From assembly GCA_039000515.1 (NCBI GenBank), contig JBCFYV010003508.1, positions 50,051,363 to 50,115,362 of the forward strand: a stretch of DNA of 64,000 nucleotides, read 5' to 3'. This document shows, one piece after another, positions 9,886 through 21,727 of this stretch; position 1 is the stretch's first letter; each line of letters begins with the position of its first letter. This stretch comes from Timema cristinae. Lineage: Eukaryota; Arthropoda; Insecta; Phasmatodea; Timematidae. The translations under genes and the position numbers were made by a program. A model generated the notes under the pieces. The model made no database searches. It had not been told where the DNA came from and saw nothing but the letters and a program-made list of their open reading frames with translations.

Positions 9886-10192
9886 CCAACCCGGAGGAAA
9901 GAACCAAAACCCGGAGGAAAGGACCAAAACCCGGAGGAAAGAACCAAAACCCGGAGGAAAGAACCAAAACACGGAGGAAAGAACCAAAACACGGAGGAAA
10001 GAACCAAAACCCGGAGGAAAGGACCAAAACCCGGAGGAAAGAACCAAAACCCGGAGGAAAGAACCAAAACCCGGAGGAAAGAACCAAAACCCGGAGGAAA
10101 GAACCAAAACACGGAGGAAAGAACCAAAACCCGGAGGAATGGACCAAAACCCGGAGGAAAGAACCAAAACACGGAGGAAAGAACCAAAACAC
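9886..10192. repeat. 20-bp minisatellite, about 15 units
   Basis: The unit is cccggaggaaagaaccaaaa, with acgg and ggacc variants. Three units make 60 bp, so all three frames of a strand run open. This produces three overlapping minus-strand frames rich in FFPPGFGSFLRVLVLSSG, which is strong evidence against a real gene. Confidence 0.95.
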
Positions 10193-12180
10193 ACCAATGT
10201 TATTAACGGTTTCTGAAAGTTGGACTCCAACATCTAAAACAGGAATGTACGATTGCGACTCGCAAAGATAGATATCGACTACCAGGAACACTAGCGCCTT
10301 GACGGCAGGACTTGGAACACAAGAAGCGTGGAAACGTGACTCGGGATTCCCCCGACTGGGACTAGAACTGTGACCCAGCGCTCGAGGAGACATCACTAAT
10401 ATAATTAGATCGAGGTCCTTCAGATCCTTCAGAAACAAGTATAGTTAGTCTGTTAGCGTGTAAGATCGTCCTTTTAGGCCTGTTTATATTGTTGCGATTC
10501 CCCGTCAAGGTCATTCGACAATAAGACTAACTGAGCTGAGTCCGTATTATCTGGGTGTTATTAGTTGGGACTATCTGACCCTCTTCTACCCAGTGTTGGG
10601 TACAGTCAAAACAGGACATTTCATTAAAAATGGACATTTCAAATCCATATCCAACTATCAATTTTAACACTTTAATGAAATTAAAGATTGTGGTAAGTTT
10701 TAAAAAACCTGATTCCAAATAACGACATTTTGTGCCTCAAAATTAGGCACAAGCAAATAATCTGGATATAAAAAGAACAGTAATTTTATGTGACTAAAAC
10801 CACTTTTGACGTCTTAGAATATTCAGGCCTCAAAGCGGATTTTAAATTAATTAAAATATGTGCAGCACAGTATTTTAGAGCCAATATTTCTAGTGATAAT
10901 TGTAATATGAAATAATTAAGGCTTTTTTCAGGCCTACTTTGATTTATGTTTAATTAATGTCATTAATGGAATTCACAAAGAATAAAATGTAGGGTCTACC
11001 TTTTAAGATACTTCACCTAATCTAAATTTCCAAAATGTGAACGGTCAGGCCCGGACCCCCTAACTAGAGGCCCTCCGCGCCCATTCATTCATATTTGGAG
11101 TGTTATGAAGGAGGTTTGATTTGAACAATTGAACATTTTGTAGGGTAGGCCTATCTTTGTTTAGATCGTTGGAAAACTGTATTTTATTCTTTTAACGGCG
11201 TTGGTAACAAAATCAAAATAATTTGGGCCTATTTTAATTACTTCTTGTTTGAACAACAATGGCGGGCTCCCTCTCTATATTATAATAGGCCCTAGCCAGG
11301 CCATTGTTATTACAAACCCTTGAAACATAAAGAGAGGGTCATTAGCGACTGAGATTGTACTTTGTGTGAACTGTGACTCATCTGTATTTTCACCGCGTAG
11401 GGACTTTTTCAGAAAGTAATTACAATTCAGAGGTGCGCAGAAGTGCTGTGCGCACGTCTATGTGCGTGTCACTGTTCCGTCGACCCTTTCTGTACTTTCT
11501 TAATAAGGTGGGACAAAAAGAACGATAACTATACTTTTTTTAAAAGAAAAATATGGTTAAATCGTCTGCCCAATGAAAACACTCCGCAGGTAAATGAAGT
11601 TCAAAAAACGTCAGGCCAAGAAAACTCTAAGTAACTTAGCTTCTAAGATATTTAAAAAATATTTAGGTGAGGACCACTTCAAATAGATTCCAGGGAATTT
11701 AATTTGTAAACAAAAATCGGGTGAACACTTCTTAATATAGCTTTTAAGAGGCATCAGAATTTTGCCGAAGGACTGCTCCAATTAACTTAGCATCCAATTT
11801 TTTAGCACGGACTGTGGGAAAGGGGGGTAAAAAGTCCCCGAAAACTTTGTTACTTGCCCCCTCTTCTATTCCCCCCTCTCTTTGAAATAAAGATGCTCTT
11901 ATTTCTCAAGGTTTAATTATAGTAGGCCTAAGTCTTAAAATCATGTCATAAATTTACTATTTTAAAACCCTCCTAAAATGTAATCATCCCTACGCCCATG
12001 ATATCAACACTAACAGTACAGTAAAATGTTATCAATGTTGTCAACAAAGGTATTGTTTTATCTAAAATTCCCTTCCTTCCAGAATATTATCATACAACTT
12101 CATTCTTATTTTTGTTTGAAGAATCTTTATAAATGATTACTACATTGTTACAAACGTGCAAGCGACGCGAACAGGGTTGG
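10193..12180. other. Long AT-rich stretch, no gene recognised
   Basis: Scattered aggcctac/taggcct words but no repeat family, tRNA or coding exon that I can support. Short frames near 10530 and 11440 have no recognisable protein features. Confidence 0.45.
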
Positions 12181-12335
12181 AGGGTTACCACGTGACTGGT
12201 GGCCACGCCCACTCCAAGATGGCCACGCACAACTACCGGAGGGTTAACCCTTCACGCAAGGCCATGATTGCGATAGAGGGGAAGTGAGGGGTGGCGTGGC
12301 TTGAGCGAGTCAACCAACCAGTTATTGAGCTAGAT

Positions 12336-12340
<5 letters not shown>
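12181..12340. promoter_or_regulatory. Possible CpG promoter-like cluster
   Basis: Within about 60 bases occur an E-box (cacgtg), a KLF/Sp-type gccacgccc and a YY1-like ccaagatggcc, followed by further GC-rich sequence. A similar gtggccacgccc occurs at about 58850. No transcript can be assigned. Confidence 0.25.

Positions 12341-12366
<26 letters not shown>
12341..12366. repeat. (CT)n microsatellite
   Basis: Pure ct run; the copy B counterpart at about 33397-33416 is shorter. Confidence 0.9.
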
Positions 12367-12367
<1 letters not shown>

Positions 12368-13734
12368 CCGGCTGCTCGACACACCTCGACCGTTGCGCTG
12401 TTGGACAGAGACTTGTGATCGAGTCCCGGAAATGTTACAGTTGCACGTATTAGGGAGTGGATGGCACACCTGTCGGTTTGGGAGGCCGAGGTTCGGTCGC
12501 GACCAATGGCGGTAGAAATATGTTTCTTTTCTTACCTTATCCATTATTATTTTCAAAAGAATCCGTTACAAATTTGGACTGGCCTAATAGGTATCTTTTT
12601 AGACCTAGTTTGGACCACTTGAGTAGTTTTTTTTTCTCCTGTGACCTAGACCCTTTGGTGCATTTAGGGTTCTAAATGGGCTGAGAATGGGTCCCAAGGG
12701 CGGCCCAAGGGTTCCGTCCACCCTGGACAAGACAGTCGTAGCCTTCCCACCAACAAGATGACTTAGTCCCGGTCGCTTTTTATCTGCCATTACTAAATAT
12801 AGAATATTATCATATTTATATTAATACATATAAAAAACATATATTTTGCGTTCATCAAATACCTATCATAGATGTTTTAATTATGGCTCTAATTATAAGC
12901 GACTCGATATAAACCCGGCACTAACATAAGTGTTGTAATTCAATGTGAGCACTAATTATGCGAGGCTGGACAATGGACAGTGCTGATTATTAATTAGAAG
13001 CGTGTTTAGTTCAAATATGTTGTCAACACTTAAAAGAAACAGTTGGAATGCGCTCGAAACTACCTACATATACATTTTAATTAATGTATAGGATGATTAA
13101 CGTGCATTTAATGAACTGATGGATTATTTCAGCACGACTTGAGGGTCCTGAACCCATTTTGAAAGAGGAAGCCACTGAAATATATTAAATCGAACCCGGG
13201 ACCCTTTAACTCAATAGAACACGCGCTGAAGATGACCCCAACAATTATTAAAATTAGTTATTATTCTACCGGGCGAACGTTCCAAACACGTTGGGCTAAA
13301 TGACATCAGAAGTTAATATTAGTGTCAGTCATTTGTAGGTAAAATGCAGAATTGAATATAACTTTTAGTTTTTACTTAATACGGTTGTGTTTTTTGTTTA
13401 TTGTCGAAAGAGTTTTGGATAGACCGAAATTTCGGATAAACGGGTTTCTGGTCTATTTTAATATTTATTATTTGTCCACCTCCCCCTGTGTACGCCATTT
13501 TAACGACGCCACTGGCTATTATATATTTGTAAACAATATTTGCTCATAAATTTCTTCCTATATTATTATAATCGGGGCACCCTCTCGTCCCTGAACTGAT
13601 ATTAGTTCGTATTTCTCACGCTAGGGCTCAACAACCCTTCCTTCACTCAGCACCGTATGGCGGAAGAATTCCTAGAAACAAAATGTCCGACGGAGTATAA
13701 CAAATACAGTCCAACTTTCGTAGCAAGAATAATA
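12367..13734. other. No gene recognised; one tRNA-like fragment
   Basis: At 13185-13235 the sequence aaatcgaacccgggaccc, read on the minus strand, is a B-box-like SINE-head relic. The rest is AT-rich and featureless to my reading. Confidence 0.45.
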
Positions 13735-13875
13735 CAAACATTTTGTTTGTGGTCAATATTGATAACATTTTATACTATTGTTGTTATTAAATATATCTCA
13801 TTAGTCACAGCTACAGATCACGTGACTTGACGTATGAATACGTGAGACTGGGTCTAATAACTGTTCTAGCTGTCT
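13735..13875 (+). repeat. R2 copy
   Basis: Contains ggtcaatattgataacattt, then gtcacagctacagatcacg, tgacttgacgtatgaatac and the right end tctagctgtc. Confidence 0.6.
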
Positions 13876-14141
13876 TCCTGTGAAAATTGGACTATAGGTC
13901 TAGCTCGGCGTCGTGGAATTTTCCACTCCCGCGCCCTGCTGGTTGCGTCTGGTAGGACACAGGGACGGAGTGTGCGCAGTACGTTGTGCGCAGACATGCT
14001 CCGGGCGGCGGTACCGCCATGTGCAAGATAACTGCACTCATCCAATCTGTCTAGTGTTACATCGTGACCATGGGAGCCTTAGTTAACATGGGAGAGAACA
14101 TTTTGTTCTTAGTACAGCGTTATACTAGAGTGCTTTCGCTG

Positions 14142-14917
14142 TAGGAGTGTTGGTAACTAGCAGAGGAGTGTTGGTAACTAGCAGCTAGAGGAGTGTTGGT
14201 AACTAGCAGCTAGAGGAGTGTTGGTAACTAACAGCTAGAGGAGTGTTGGTAACTAGCAGCTAGAGGAGTGTTGGTAACTAGCAGCTAGAGGAGTGTTGGT
14301 AACTAACAGCTAGAGGAGTGTTGGTAACTAGCAGCTAGAGGAGTGTTGGTAACTAGCAGCTAGAGGAGTGTTGGTAACTAACAGAGGAGTGTTGGTAACT
14401 AACAGCTAGAGGAGTGTTGGTAACTAACAGCTATAGGAGTGTTGGTAACTAACAGCTATAGGAGTGTTGGTAACTAACAGCTATAGGAGTGTTGGTAACT
14501 AACAGCTATAGGAGTGTTGGTAACTAACAGAGGAGTGTTGGTAACTAGCAGCTAGAGGAGTGTTGGTAACTAGCAGCTAGAGGAGTGTTGGTAACTAGCA
14601 GCTAGAGGAGTGTTGGTAACTAGCAGCTAGAGGAGTGTTGGTAACTAGCAGCTAGAGGAGTGTTGGTAACTAGCAGCTAGAGGAGTGTTGGTAACTAACA
14701 GAGGAGTGTTGGTAACTAACAGCTAGAGGAGTGTTGGTAACTAACAGCTAGAGGAGTGTTGGTAACTAACAGCTAGAGGAGTGTTGGTAACTAACAGCTA
14801 TAGGAGTGTTGGTAACTAACAGCTAGAGGAGTGTTGGTAAATAACAGCTAGAGGAGTGTTGGTAACTAGCAGAGGAGTGTTGGTAACTAACAGAGGAGTG
14901 TTGGTAACTAACAGAGG
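14142..14917. repeat. 25-bp minisatellite, about 31 units
   Basis: The unit is gagtgttggtaactaacagc plus tagag. Variants are agc/aac, tagag/tatag, and a short 21-bp form without ctag. Variants cluster in blocks (agc-rich, then aac-tatag, then agc again), which suggests expansion by block duplication. Confidence 0.95.
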
Positions 14918-14924
14918 ATGATGT

Positions 14925-15053
14925 ACTGAGGGTGGTTTTCAACTCTCTCTCAACGCAAATTCAGGTACACTTACTCTAAATATAACTATTCTAATCCCTA
15001 AAACTATAAGCGTAGGCCTACAATCCAAACGGTTAGCAAGACGCGGGGATAAA
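14925..15053 (+). mobile_element. S1 SINE body and tail without head
   Basis: Starts at ctgagggtggttttcaactc directly after the 25-bp array and ends ggttagcaagacgcgg. The tRNA-like head is missing where the array begins. Confidence 0.65.
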
Positions 15054-15083
15054 AGAGCCTCCCGTTTGAAGGGTCAGTCTTAT

Positions 15084-15345
15084 CTTCCTCCAGCCAGTCC
15101 TTCCTCCAGACGTGTTACTGTGCTCACAGAATACCAACAGCCGGTCCTTCCTCCAGCCATGTTACTGTGCTCACAGAATACCAACAGCCGGTCCTTCCTC
15201 CAGCCATGTTACTGTGCTCACAGAATACCAACAGCCGGTCCTTCCTCCAGCCATGTTACTGTGCTCACAGAATACCAACAGCCGGTCCTTCCTCCAGCCA
15301 TGTTACTGTGCTCACAGAATACCAACAGCCGGTCCTTCCTAAAGG
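15084..15345. repeat. 47-bp minisatellite, about 5.5 units
   Basis: The unit is ggtccttcctccagccatgt followed by tactgtgctcacagaatacc and aacagcc. It is clean in this copy and scrambled in copy B. Confidence 0.95.
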
Positions 15346-15704
15346 ACCCCATGGAGACTCACCACTACCCTGTCTCCACGAGCCAGAGCTGACCTGGGTC
15401 CATCTTGGTGTTCCGAGCGTGCCATGAATGACTCCGCCCCCAGCGACATGACTCACACTGCACTCTATATTGACTCACACAGGTTATGCAACATTGTCAA
15501 CAAGTCCTCTGCAGCACGACACGATCACATCACTGGGGGAGATGTCACAGATCATTGATCACCGACGAACAAGATGTAGGCCCTAGTAACATACCTGGCC
15601 TACAGCAGACCCGAAGTTAGTACCACATTCAACCACAAAGCACTGTAGTCGATACGGGAGACTGAGAAAAGACCTGTAATAGCTGTTATTGTAGCTCATG
15701 TGTG
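15346..15704. other. No gene recognised
   Basis: Mixed-composition sequence with repeated gactcacac words. No coding exon is supported. Confidence 0.4.
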
Positions 15705-15908
15705 TGGTCGTACGGTCAAAGGCGTCATCCTTACGGTGGACTGGAATACCTTCCAGGGACGGGTAGGTTGGGGTTCAATATCCCGACAGTGTATATTTTT
15801 TCCAACTTTCTCTTCGCGCAATTGCGAGTACATTTTCCTCTAAAATGATACCTTCCTCTTCCTCATTGTATTATTATAGTAGCCTTGACGGACACTAAGA
15901 CACGGCGG
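15705..15908 (+). mobile_element. S1 SINE, diverged
   Basis: Head with ggttggggttcaatatcccg. The body is ttctcttcgcgcaattgcga. The eroded tail is gacggacactaagacacgg. Confidence 0.65.
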
Positions 15909-15984
15909 AGATACAATATTGTAGTGCCCCGCGCCCTACTTCCGGTTCAGACAAACGGCAACATAGGCCCACGTTGATCTTAGG

Positions 15985-16081
15985 ACATAGGATGAGGAGG
16001 TTAAATGTCCTGTTTTGTTGGAAGAGGACGGGAATAAAATTAGAAACCACAACTCAACCCGGTCGGGATTCGAACCGAACG
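15985..16081 (-). mobile_element. S1 SINE fragment interrupted by S3
   Basis: Minus-strand S1 sequence up to aacccggtcgggattcgaac. It is broken by the S3 insertion flanked by ctttctaac. Confidence 0.55.
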
Positions 16082-16090
16082 CTTTCTAAC

Positions 16091-16274
16091 TGTTTTATTT
16101 GAGGTATTTAACGTGTACTTTCTGAACCGACTAATTTTATCAGCGCATGACTTACAGACTAACTTAAATCTAGAACAGACACAACATCCAGCCCCCAGCC
16201 GTGCCAGGCATAGAACCAGGGAGTCCTACATAATTGGGCAAGACACGCTACCGGCTGTGCTAACGTGTCGGACA
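16091..16274 (-). mobile_element. S3 SINE with 9-bp target duplication
   Basis: The S2/S3 tail is at the left (aacgtgtactttctgaaccg). The tRNA-like head is at the right, with agccgtgccaggcatagaac and gacacgctaccggctgtgc. The direct repeat ctttctaac flanks it (16082-16090 and 16275-16283). Confidence 0.7.
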
Positions 16275-16348
16275 CTTTCTAACGGGTTATTAAGAAGTGA
16301 CGTAGACTGTGTTAACTGTTGTGTTAGGGCCACGACCGTAAGTCTGTG

Positions 16349-16448
16349 NNNNNNNNNNNNNNNNNNNNNNNNNNNNNNNNNNNNNNNNNNNNNNNNNNNN
16401 NNNNNNNNNNNNNNNNNNNNNNNNNNNNNNNNNNNNNNNNNNNNNNNN
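16349..16448. other. Assembly gap, 100 N
   Basis: Exactly 100 Ns, the usual placeholder for a gap of unknown size. Copy A ends at its left edge. The matching position in copy B (37424) continues into sequence that does not match 16449 onward. Confidence 1.
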
Positions 16449-16704
16449 CCCGAAAATGTGGATACATTTCCTTTACATTCTACCCCCTTCCTACCCTACC
16501 CTTGTGTATATTTATGAGAACATATGAATGCGTTTAAGTCGGATGAGTAGTGAAGTACGTTACGATTCAAAAACTTGCCCTAATGGACTTAAAAACAGCA
16601 CCTTGGCAGCTCCTGTTGGAGGCGTCCAGTTTTCCAAAATCTCCTTGAAATAACTCTTTATTTTGGTTTTGGAAAGGTGGCAGCCCTAAACTGAAACGAG
16701 GGTT
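16449..16704. other. Start of second contig; nothing recognised
   Basis: Begins gaaaatgtggatacatttcc, possibly an S1 body relic. The rest is unassigned. Confidence 0.4.
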
Positions 16705-17709
16705 GCTGAGTTTTGATCTTAACTCCTGGTCTATAACGCACACACATGGATTGCTCTTAACTCCTAGTCTATAACGCACATACATAGATTGCTCTTAACT
16801 CCTGGGTCTATAACGCACATACATAGATTGCTCTTAACTCCTGGGTCTATAACGCACACACATGGATTGCTCTTAACTCCTGGTCTATAACGCACACGCA
16901 TGGATTGCTCTTAACTCCTGGTCTATAACGCACACACATAGATTGCTCTTAACTCCTGGGTCTATAACGCACACACATAGATTGCTCTTAACTCCTGGTC
17001 TATAACGCACACACATAGATTGCTCTTAACCCCTGGTCTATAACGCACATACATGGATTGCTCTTAACTCCTGGGTCTATAACGCACACACATAGATTGC
17101 TCTTAACTCCTGGGTCTATAACGCACATACATAGATTGCTCTTAACTCCTGGGTCTATAACGCACATACATGGATTGCTCTTAACTCCTGGTCTATAACG
17201 CACATACATGGATTGCTCTTAACTCCTGGTGTATAACGCACACACATGGATTGCTCTTAACTCCTGGTCTATAACGCACATACATGGATTGCTCTTAACT
17301 CCTGGGTCTATAACGCACATACATAGATTGCTCTTAACTCCTGGGTCTATAACGCACATACATGGACTGCTCTTAACTCCTGGGTCTATAACGCACATAC
17401 ATAGATTGCTCTTAACTCCTGGGTCTAAACGCACATACATAGATTGCTCTTAACTCCTGGGTCTATAACGCACATACATAGATTGCTCTTAACTCCTGGT
17501 CTATAACGCACACACATGGATTGCTCTTAACTCCTGGGTCTATAACGCACATACATAGATTGCTCTTAACTCCTGGGTCTATAACGCACATACATAGATT
17601 GCTCTTAACTCCTGGTCTATAACGCACACACATGGATTGCTCTTAACTCCTGGTCTATAACGCACACACATGGATTGCTCTTTACTCCTGGGTCTATAAC
17701 GCACACACA
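16705..17709. repeat. 38/39-bp minisatellite, about 26 units
   Basis: The unit is gattgctcttaactcctggg plus tctataacgcacatacata. Differences are gg/ggg, tacat/cacat, and ga/ag. It occurs only once in the window, because it lies in the linker between the two block copies. Confidence 0.95.
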
Positions 17710-17739
17710 GCAGGGAATACATATTATCTTGCTGCGATC

Positions 17740-17885
17740 AACATTGATTACATTTTACAAGATTGTTAGTGTTATTTCCTAGATATTGATAATATCTATT
17801 AAAAATCTGACAGTTGCAGATCACATTTACTTGAAGCACGAATATAAGAAAGTAGATCTTTGTTACTTTCTAGCTGTCAGTTGAG
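17740..17885 (+). repeat. R2 copy
   Basis: Carries gatcaacattgattacattt, tctgacagttgcagatcaca and the right end ttctagctgtcagtt. The core is diverged (acttgaagcacgaat). Confidence 0.55.
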
Positions 17886-17982
17886 GAAAGCCCTTTCTAT
17901 AAAAATTGGATTGTAACAATATTTCCAAGGAGTGACTGCCGATGAGAGTGATTCGTTTACTGCCCGCGTGTGTTATTTTAAT

Positions 17983-18019
17983 CACCGCGTCTTACTACCC
18001 GTTCGGGTTATACGTTAGC
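17983..18019 (-). mobile_element. S1 tail remnant
   Basis: Only the terminal hairpin region remains (ccgcgtcttactacccgttc...gggttatacg). A severely 5'-truncated copy. Confidence 0.7.
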
Positions 18020-18499
18020 CCCTTTCCAATCCAGAGTCCATTTGCTTACAGCGGTTTGTAAAGATACATCATAAAGACTCGCTTGACATTACATACAAGC
18101 GTCTTAGCGCGGCATTAAAACCCTCCACTTAGTTCCAAGATAATATTATTAATAATGAATGTACTATGGTGATCCTAGACATAGACGAGAAATATATAAA
18201 ACATTCATAACACCTACAACCTCAACCTCAACCTCAAGTATTTTTAAAAAAAACTTTAAATTATCTCATGAGGGATTAAATGCAAACAAAACTTATCTCA
18301 CTGTCTGCTATGGGGTATTTTCCCGCGAGCCATCGCCTGCCAACCTCTCCTTCCTCCTCCAGAACCACACAAACAAAAATGGCAGGGCCTCACAACAGGT
18401 GCAAAAACTGTTTCCATAAGAATCCTCTTGAAGCAATCTAAAGCATATTTTAAACATAATTTGTGTTGTAAGTGCTATTAGTTTGATAGGCCTAATGTC
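18020..18499. other. No gene recognised; short (CAACCT)n
   Basis: A small caacct repeat lies at 18221-18239. An open frame over 18159-18419 has no recognisable motif. Confidence 0.4.
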
Positions 18500-18747
18500 T
18501 ACTTCGGTGGCCGCATGGTCTAGGTCGCTACGATCGCAATACACTAGACTGCCGGGTTCGATCCCGATCGGGTCTACTGAGGGTGGGTTTTATTCAATAG
18601 TTTGTCCCTCTCCCCTCACGTAAATGAGGGTACATTTCCTCTAAATTCAATCTTTATAACCCCTAACACTTTACCAATCCCTGACACATTAGTATAATTA
18701 GTACATAGGCGTATAACCCGAACGGGTAGTAAGACGCGGTGTTAAAA
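18500..18747 (+). mobile_element. S1 SINE, full length, best representative
   Basis: A-box-like tggccgcatggtctagg at 18507-18523 and B box gggttcgatccc at 18554-18565. The body has ctcccctcacgtaaatgagg and tacatttcctctaaattc. The tail hairpin acccgaacgggt at 18716-18727 is followed by agtaagacgcgg and an A-rich end. RNA polymerase III-type internal promoter elements are apparent. Confidence 0.85.
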
Positions 18748-18995
18748 GAAAGGAAAAACATATATCAGGTGGGATTTGAACCCATGGACTCTTTCCCTTC
18801 CTCCTGCGCGCACCTGGTTTCCCTCTACCTCCACCAGTTGGGTGTGGTTTGACCCTGAACAGGGGGGTAACAGTGCGAACCTCTACCAGGTGCACAAGCG
18901 CTGGTTCAGTCAAATGCTGGTGCATTCATTTATCCCTGTCCCCGCTAAGTAAACCAAACCAGCCATTGGACAGTTGCTAGCAGTATATTTATCTC
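18748..18995. other. Unassigned; tRNA-like fragment (-)
   Basis: At 18765-18790 the sequence ggtgggatttgaacccatgg resembles the B-box side of a SINE head on the minus strand. Otherwise nothing is recognised. Confidence 0.35.
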
Positions 18996-19090
18996 CAGGG
19001 AGGTCGGGGATCGAACAAAGGCCGTTTGCACCGAGTTGTTTTCCCCCACAAGCAAACGTAAATACATTTTATATAAATCAATCTTACTCG
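18996..19090 (+). mobile_element. S1 SINE, degraded
   Basis: ggaggtcggggatcgaacaa (B-box side), then cccccacaagcaaacgtaaa and tacattttatataaat of the body. Confidence 0.45.
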
Positions 19091-19922
19091 TCCAGATAAA
19101 GGTAACCATGCGAACAGCTCAAACGGATGGAAATAATTGGTATTTTATCCATTTTTAATGACAATAATGATAACTTACCGAGAGAGGAAAGGTTGTATTT
19201 TAACTCGACCATTTGCCCATTCCTTTGTACGTTTGTTTGTTCCGGAAATGCTTGGAACAATTTTAACAAAAATTTTATATTATTTAAACCACACACGACG
19301 TATGTAGACTATTACGTGATTTTCCGTTTCAAGATGTCACGTGTTTAGTTGACTAGCTTTGAATTTAGAACTAAAAACTAAATTTAAAAAATATCTTGTC
19401 CAATAATAAAGTTTTATGCTGAACTAGGAATCAAACCAGAGCCCTGACTCATTAGGCAGCTCATTAATAAAACTACCAGCAACATCAGATTGGTTTCTCC
19501 TGTGAAATTACTAAAATAATTGTGGGGAGCCCTTCAATTGTGTAAATAACTAATCCAATTAAATTTATATGATAAAATGACACCTGGCCACGGAAATCGA
19601 ACCCAAAACATTTGGCGTCGTGTTTAAATGCTCTGCCACTGAGATAACGACCGCCATTGGTCTCTTGCCTAGTAATATAAGGCAGAGTCTAACGGACGTG
19701 TGTGTTTATCAGCTGTAGAAACCATTGGCTTCATGATGGCGTCCGTACAAGATTAGAATGTTACCTTTTGGTGACGTACACACACTGCCTTAAAATGTGA
19801 GAGAATAACACTGGATAGCGCGCACTAAGTTAAGGGCCCGGGTTCGATTGCCATTTTAACTCTATTTAATTGCAAGATGTACCAAGCTTTATTTGTAACG
19901 AAAGTTAATTTCCGCCTTCGCA
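19091..19922. other. No gene; three tRNA-like SINE-head relics
   Basis: Minus-strand heads occur at about 19415-19475 (taggaatcaaaccagagcc) and 19580-19660 (ggaaatcgaacccaaaac, with tgctctgccactgagataac as the A-box side). A plus-strand relic lies near 19805-19855 (gggttcgattgcc). None folds convincingly as a functional tRNA by eye. Confidence 0.45.
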
Positions 19923-20041
19923 CGTAAATAAATATTGAATACAGAGAGTTATTTAGGCTCGTAAATAAATATTGAATGCAGTGAGTTATTTAGGCACGTA
20001 AATAAATATTGACTACATAGAGTTATTTAGGCTCGTAAATG
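19923..20041. repeat. 37-bp tandem triplicate
   Basis: cgtaaataaatattgaatac followed by agagagttatttaggct starts at 19923, 19960 and 19997, with a partial fourth start at 20034. Confidence 0.9.
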
Positions 20042-20484
20042 GCCGGCCGACTATTAGTCACTCGTCTACGATGATTATGTTATGTTTGTGTACCACTTCT
20101 TAAAATTGGACAGCCCCATTTCCTTATATCAGCAAATTGTGTTTATTTAGATAGAAACTGTTGTTTGAGCGAAATACCAGTGATAACCAGTTCTTCAAGC
20201 GTTCCAAGTGTGCACAGTTCGACAGGACCTAGATTATATCATGTCGAACTAACGCACACATGTTCACTGTCTAGACAATTACTATCCTAGGTACGATCAC
20301 ACATTTGTTAGTGATAAGCAAAGCCCCCCCCCCCCCCGGGGCTACGTGAAGCCCAGCTATGCTATCAGTAGGCCTACCTCTTAAATAACACTAACAATAT
20401 AACGTTATATTAGCGTTTTGAAGAGATCAAATAATTTAGTATATTTTACAAAATTTCTTTCTTATCGGAATCCTATCAAGTTGA

Positions 20485-20535
20485 TAATGGTGATGATGAT
20501 AGTGATGATAGTGATGATGGTGATGGTGACGGTGG
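20485..20535. repeat. (TGATGA)n microsatellite, copy B
   Basis: Identical counterpart of 247-297. Confidence 0.8.
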
Positions 20536-20837
20536 ATAGTCCAGTTTGCCACGCCCCCACGAGGTCAACTATTCCTCCCCAATTCTCGATGTAGGGTTAG
20601 CTCAGCAGCCGCACCCGGACCTGACGTGTCCTTGTCGGGACGAGAGATATGTTCATGTCCCCCGCCGGGCTCAGAACCCCGACGTTTTGTTGGTTGTGGT
20701 CGCACCCGGATTTCCGATGAGTCAGGGGAAGGGAGGTACCATCATTTGCGTGGAGGGAGAGCGGTAAACCTGAAAGGTAAAATCTATGTCAAGATTTTGT
20801 GTGAATATAGTCCCATATTCTTACTCTTCTTTTTAAT

Positions 20838-21104
20838 GTTAGTTTATTTAAGGTAGACCCTTTGATGTGCACTTTCTAAACCACTGATCAGAGCGAAAGG
20901 GCTCACACATTGTTACCGGGAAAGGTAGTTCCACATATCTTCCAGGGTTCTTTCACACGCCACAATCAACATGGGACCGAAGGTTTTACTTCCCCTTCGA
21001 AGGAAGTTGTGCTACGGATTTGTATCGCCCTTTAACCCCAGCTGGGTTTGAACCCACGAACATCGGGACCTGAGGCGAGCACTCTACCTCAACACCACTG
21101 AAGT
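20838..21104 (-). mobile_element. S2 SINE, copy B
   Basis: Counterpart of 600-865, with one extra C in ttccccttcgaagg. Confidence 0.75.
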
Positions 21105-21164
21105 CAAAGAATAATACGAAAAACTGTTCACATTGCCAATTTTGTTTGTGAACCACTTAATTTT

Positions 21165-21187
21165 AATATATATATATATATATATAC
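21165..21187. repeat. (TA)n microsatellite, copy B
   Basis: Shorter than the copy A tract by several ta units. Confidence 0.9.
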
Positions 21188-21477
21188 TATTATAAAATAA
21201 AAGAACACTAGAATATTAGACGAGGGGGTCATTAGCGGTAGATGGGGTCCGACCCCCTTACCACTAAATAATCTACTTAAATGGGGCATTTCAATACCGT
21301 AAAGAAACCACGAATGAAAGTGTTTTATAGAGTTAAAACGACTATCATTTTATTTGTGCTATTCATTTGGTACAAAATAAGTTCTATTTTCTAATTTAAA
21401 GGTAAGATGTCCCCCGTACATAATAATGACGAGCTAGTAGTTAATCGGAAGATGGCGGCTGAATAGTTGCGACCTTA

Positions 21478-21628
21478 GCGCAGTCCTGTAGGAGTCTTCC
21501 TGCCAGGATGTGGATTAAAACAAGTCCTTAGAAGAAGGAAACAAGGAACAGCTCATTATGAAGTCCATGTCGATGCTATACCATGCGCACATAACAGACT
21601 GGGTGTTTATACTCGTCAGCAGAAGGGA
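21478..21628. repeat. R1, copy B
   Basis: Counterpart of 1250-1400; one difference seen (aggagtcttcc against aggattcttcc). Confidence 0.55.
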
Positions 21629-21727
21629 AGGGTTATCAGCAGACACATGAGGCCTCGAGGTTTGATTAGTGTGAGTACAGCTCTTAGGTTAAGATGACAC
21701 CCACCTCGGTGTTCGAATGTTCCAAAG

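Larger units (their letters stand above)
1..16348 (+). repeat. Large duplicated block, copy A
   Basis: This block matches 20241-37424 base for base, apart from scattered substitutions, homopolymer and microsatellite changes, and array-length differences. The offset starts at 20240, drops to about 20228 after the (TA)n tract, rises to about 20888 after the 30-bp array, and ends at 21076. In the first 550 bases I count four substitutions plus one C-run length change. The match stops at the N gap at 16349. The left edge lies outside the window. The content is repeats and unannotated AT-rich DNA. I infer an unmerged haplotype rather than a real tandem duplication. Confidence 0.95.

Noticed and set aside
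9810..10438. 188-codon minus frame rich in FFPPGFGSFLRVLVLSSG
   Set aside because: The same peptide appears in all three minus frames of a 20-bp array.
19580..19660. tRNA gene on the minus strand
   Set aside because: A- and B-box words are present, but no consistent anticodon stem or acceptor pairing could be drawn by eye.
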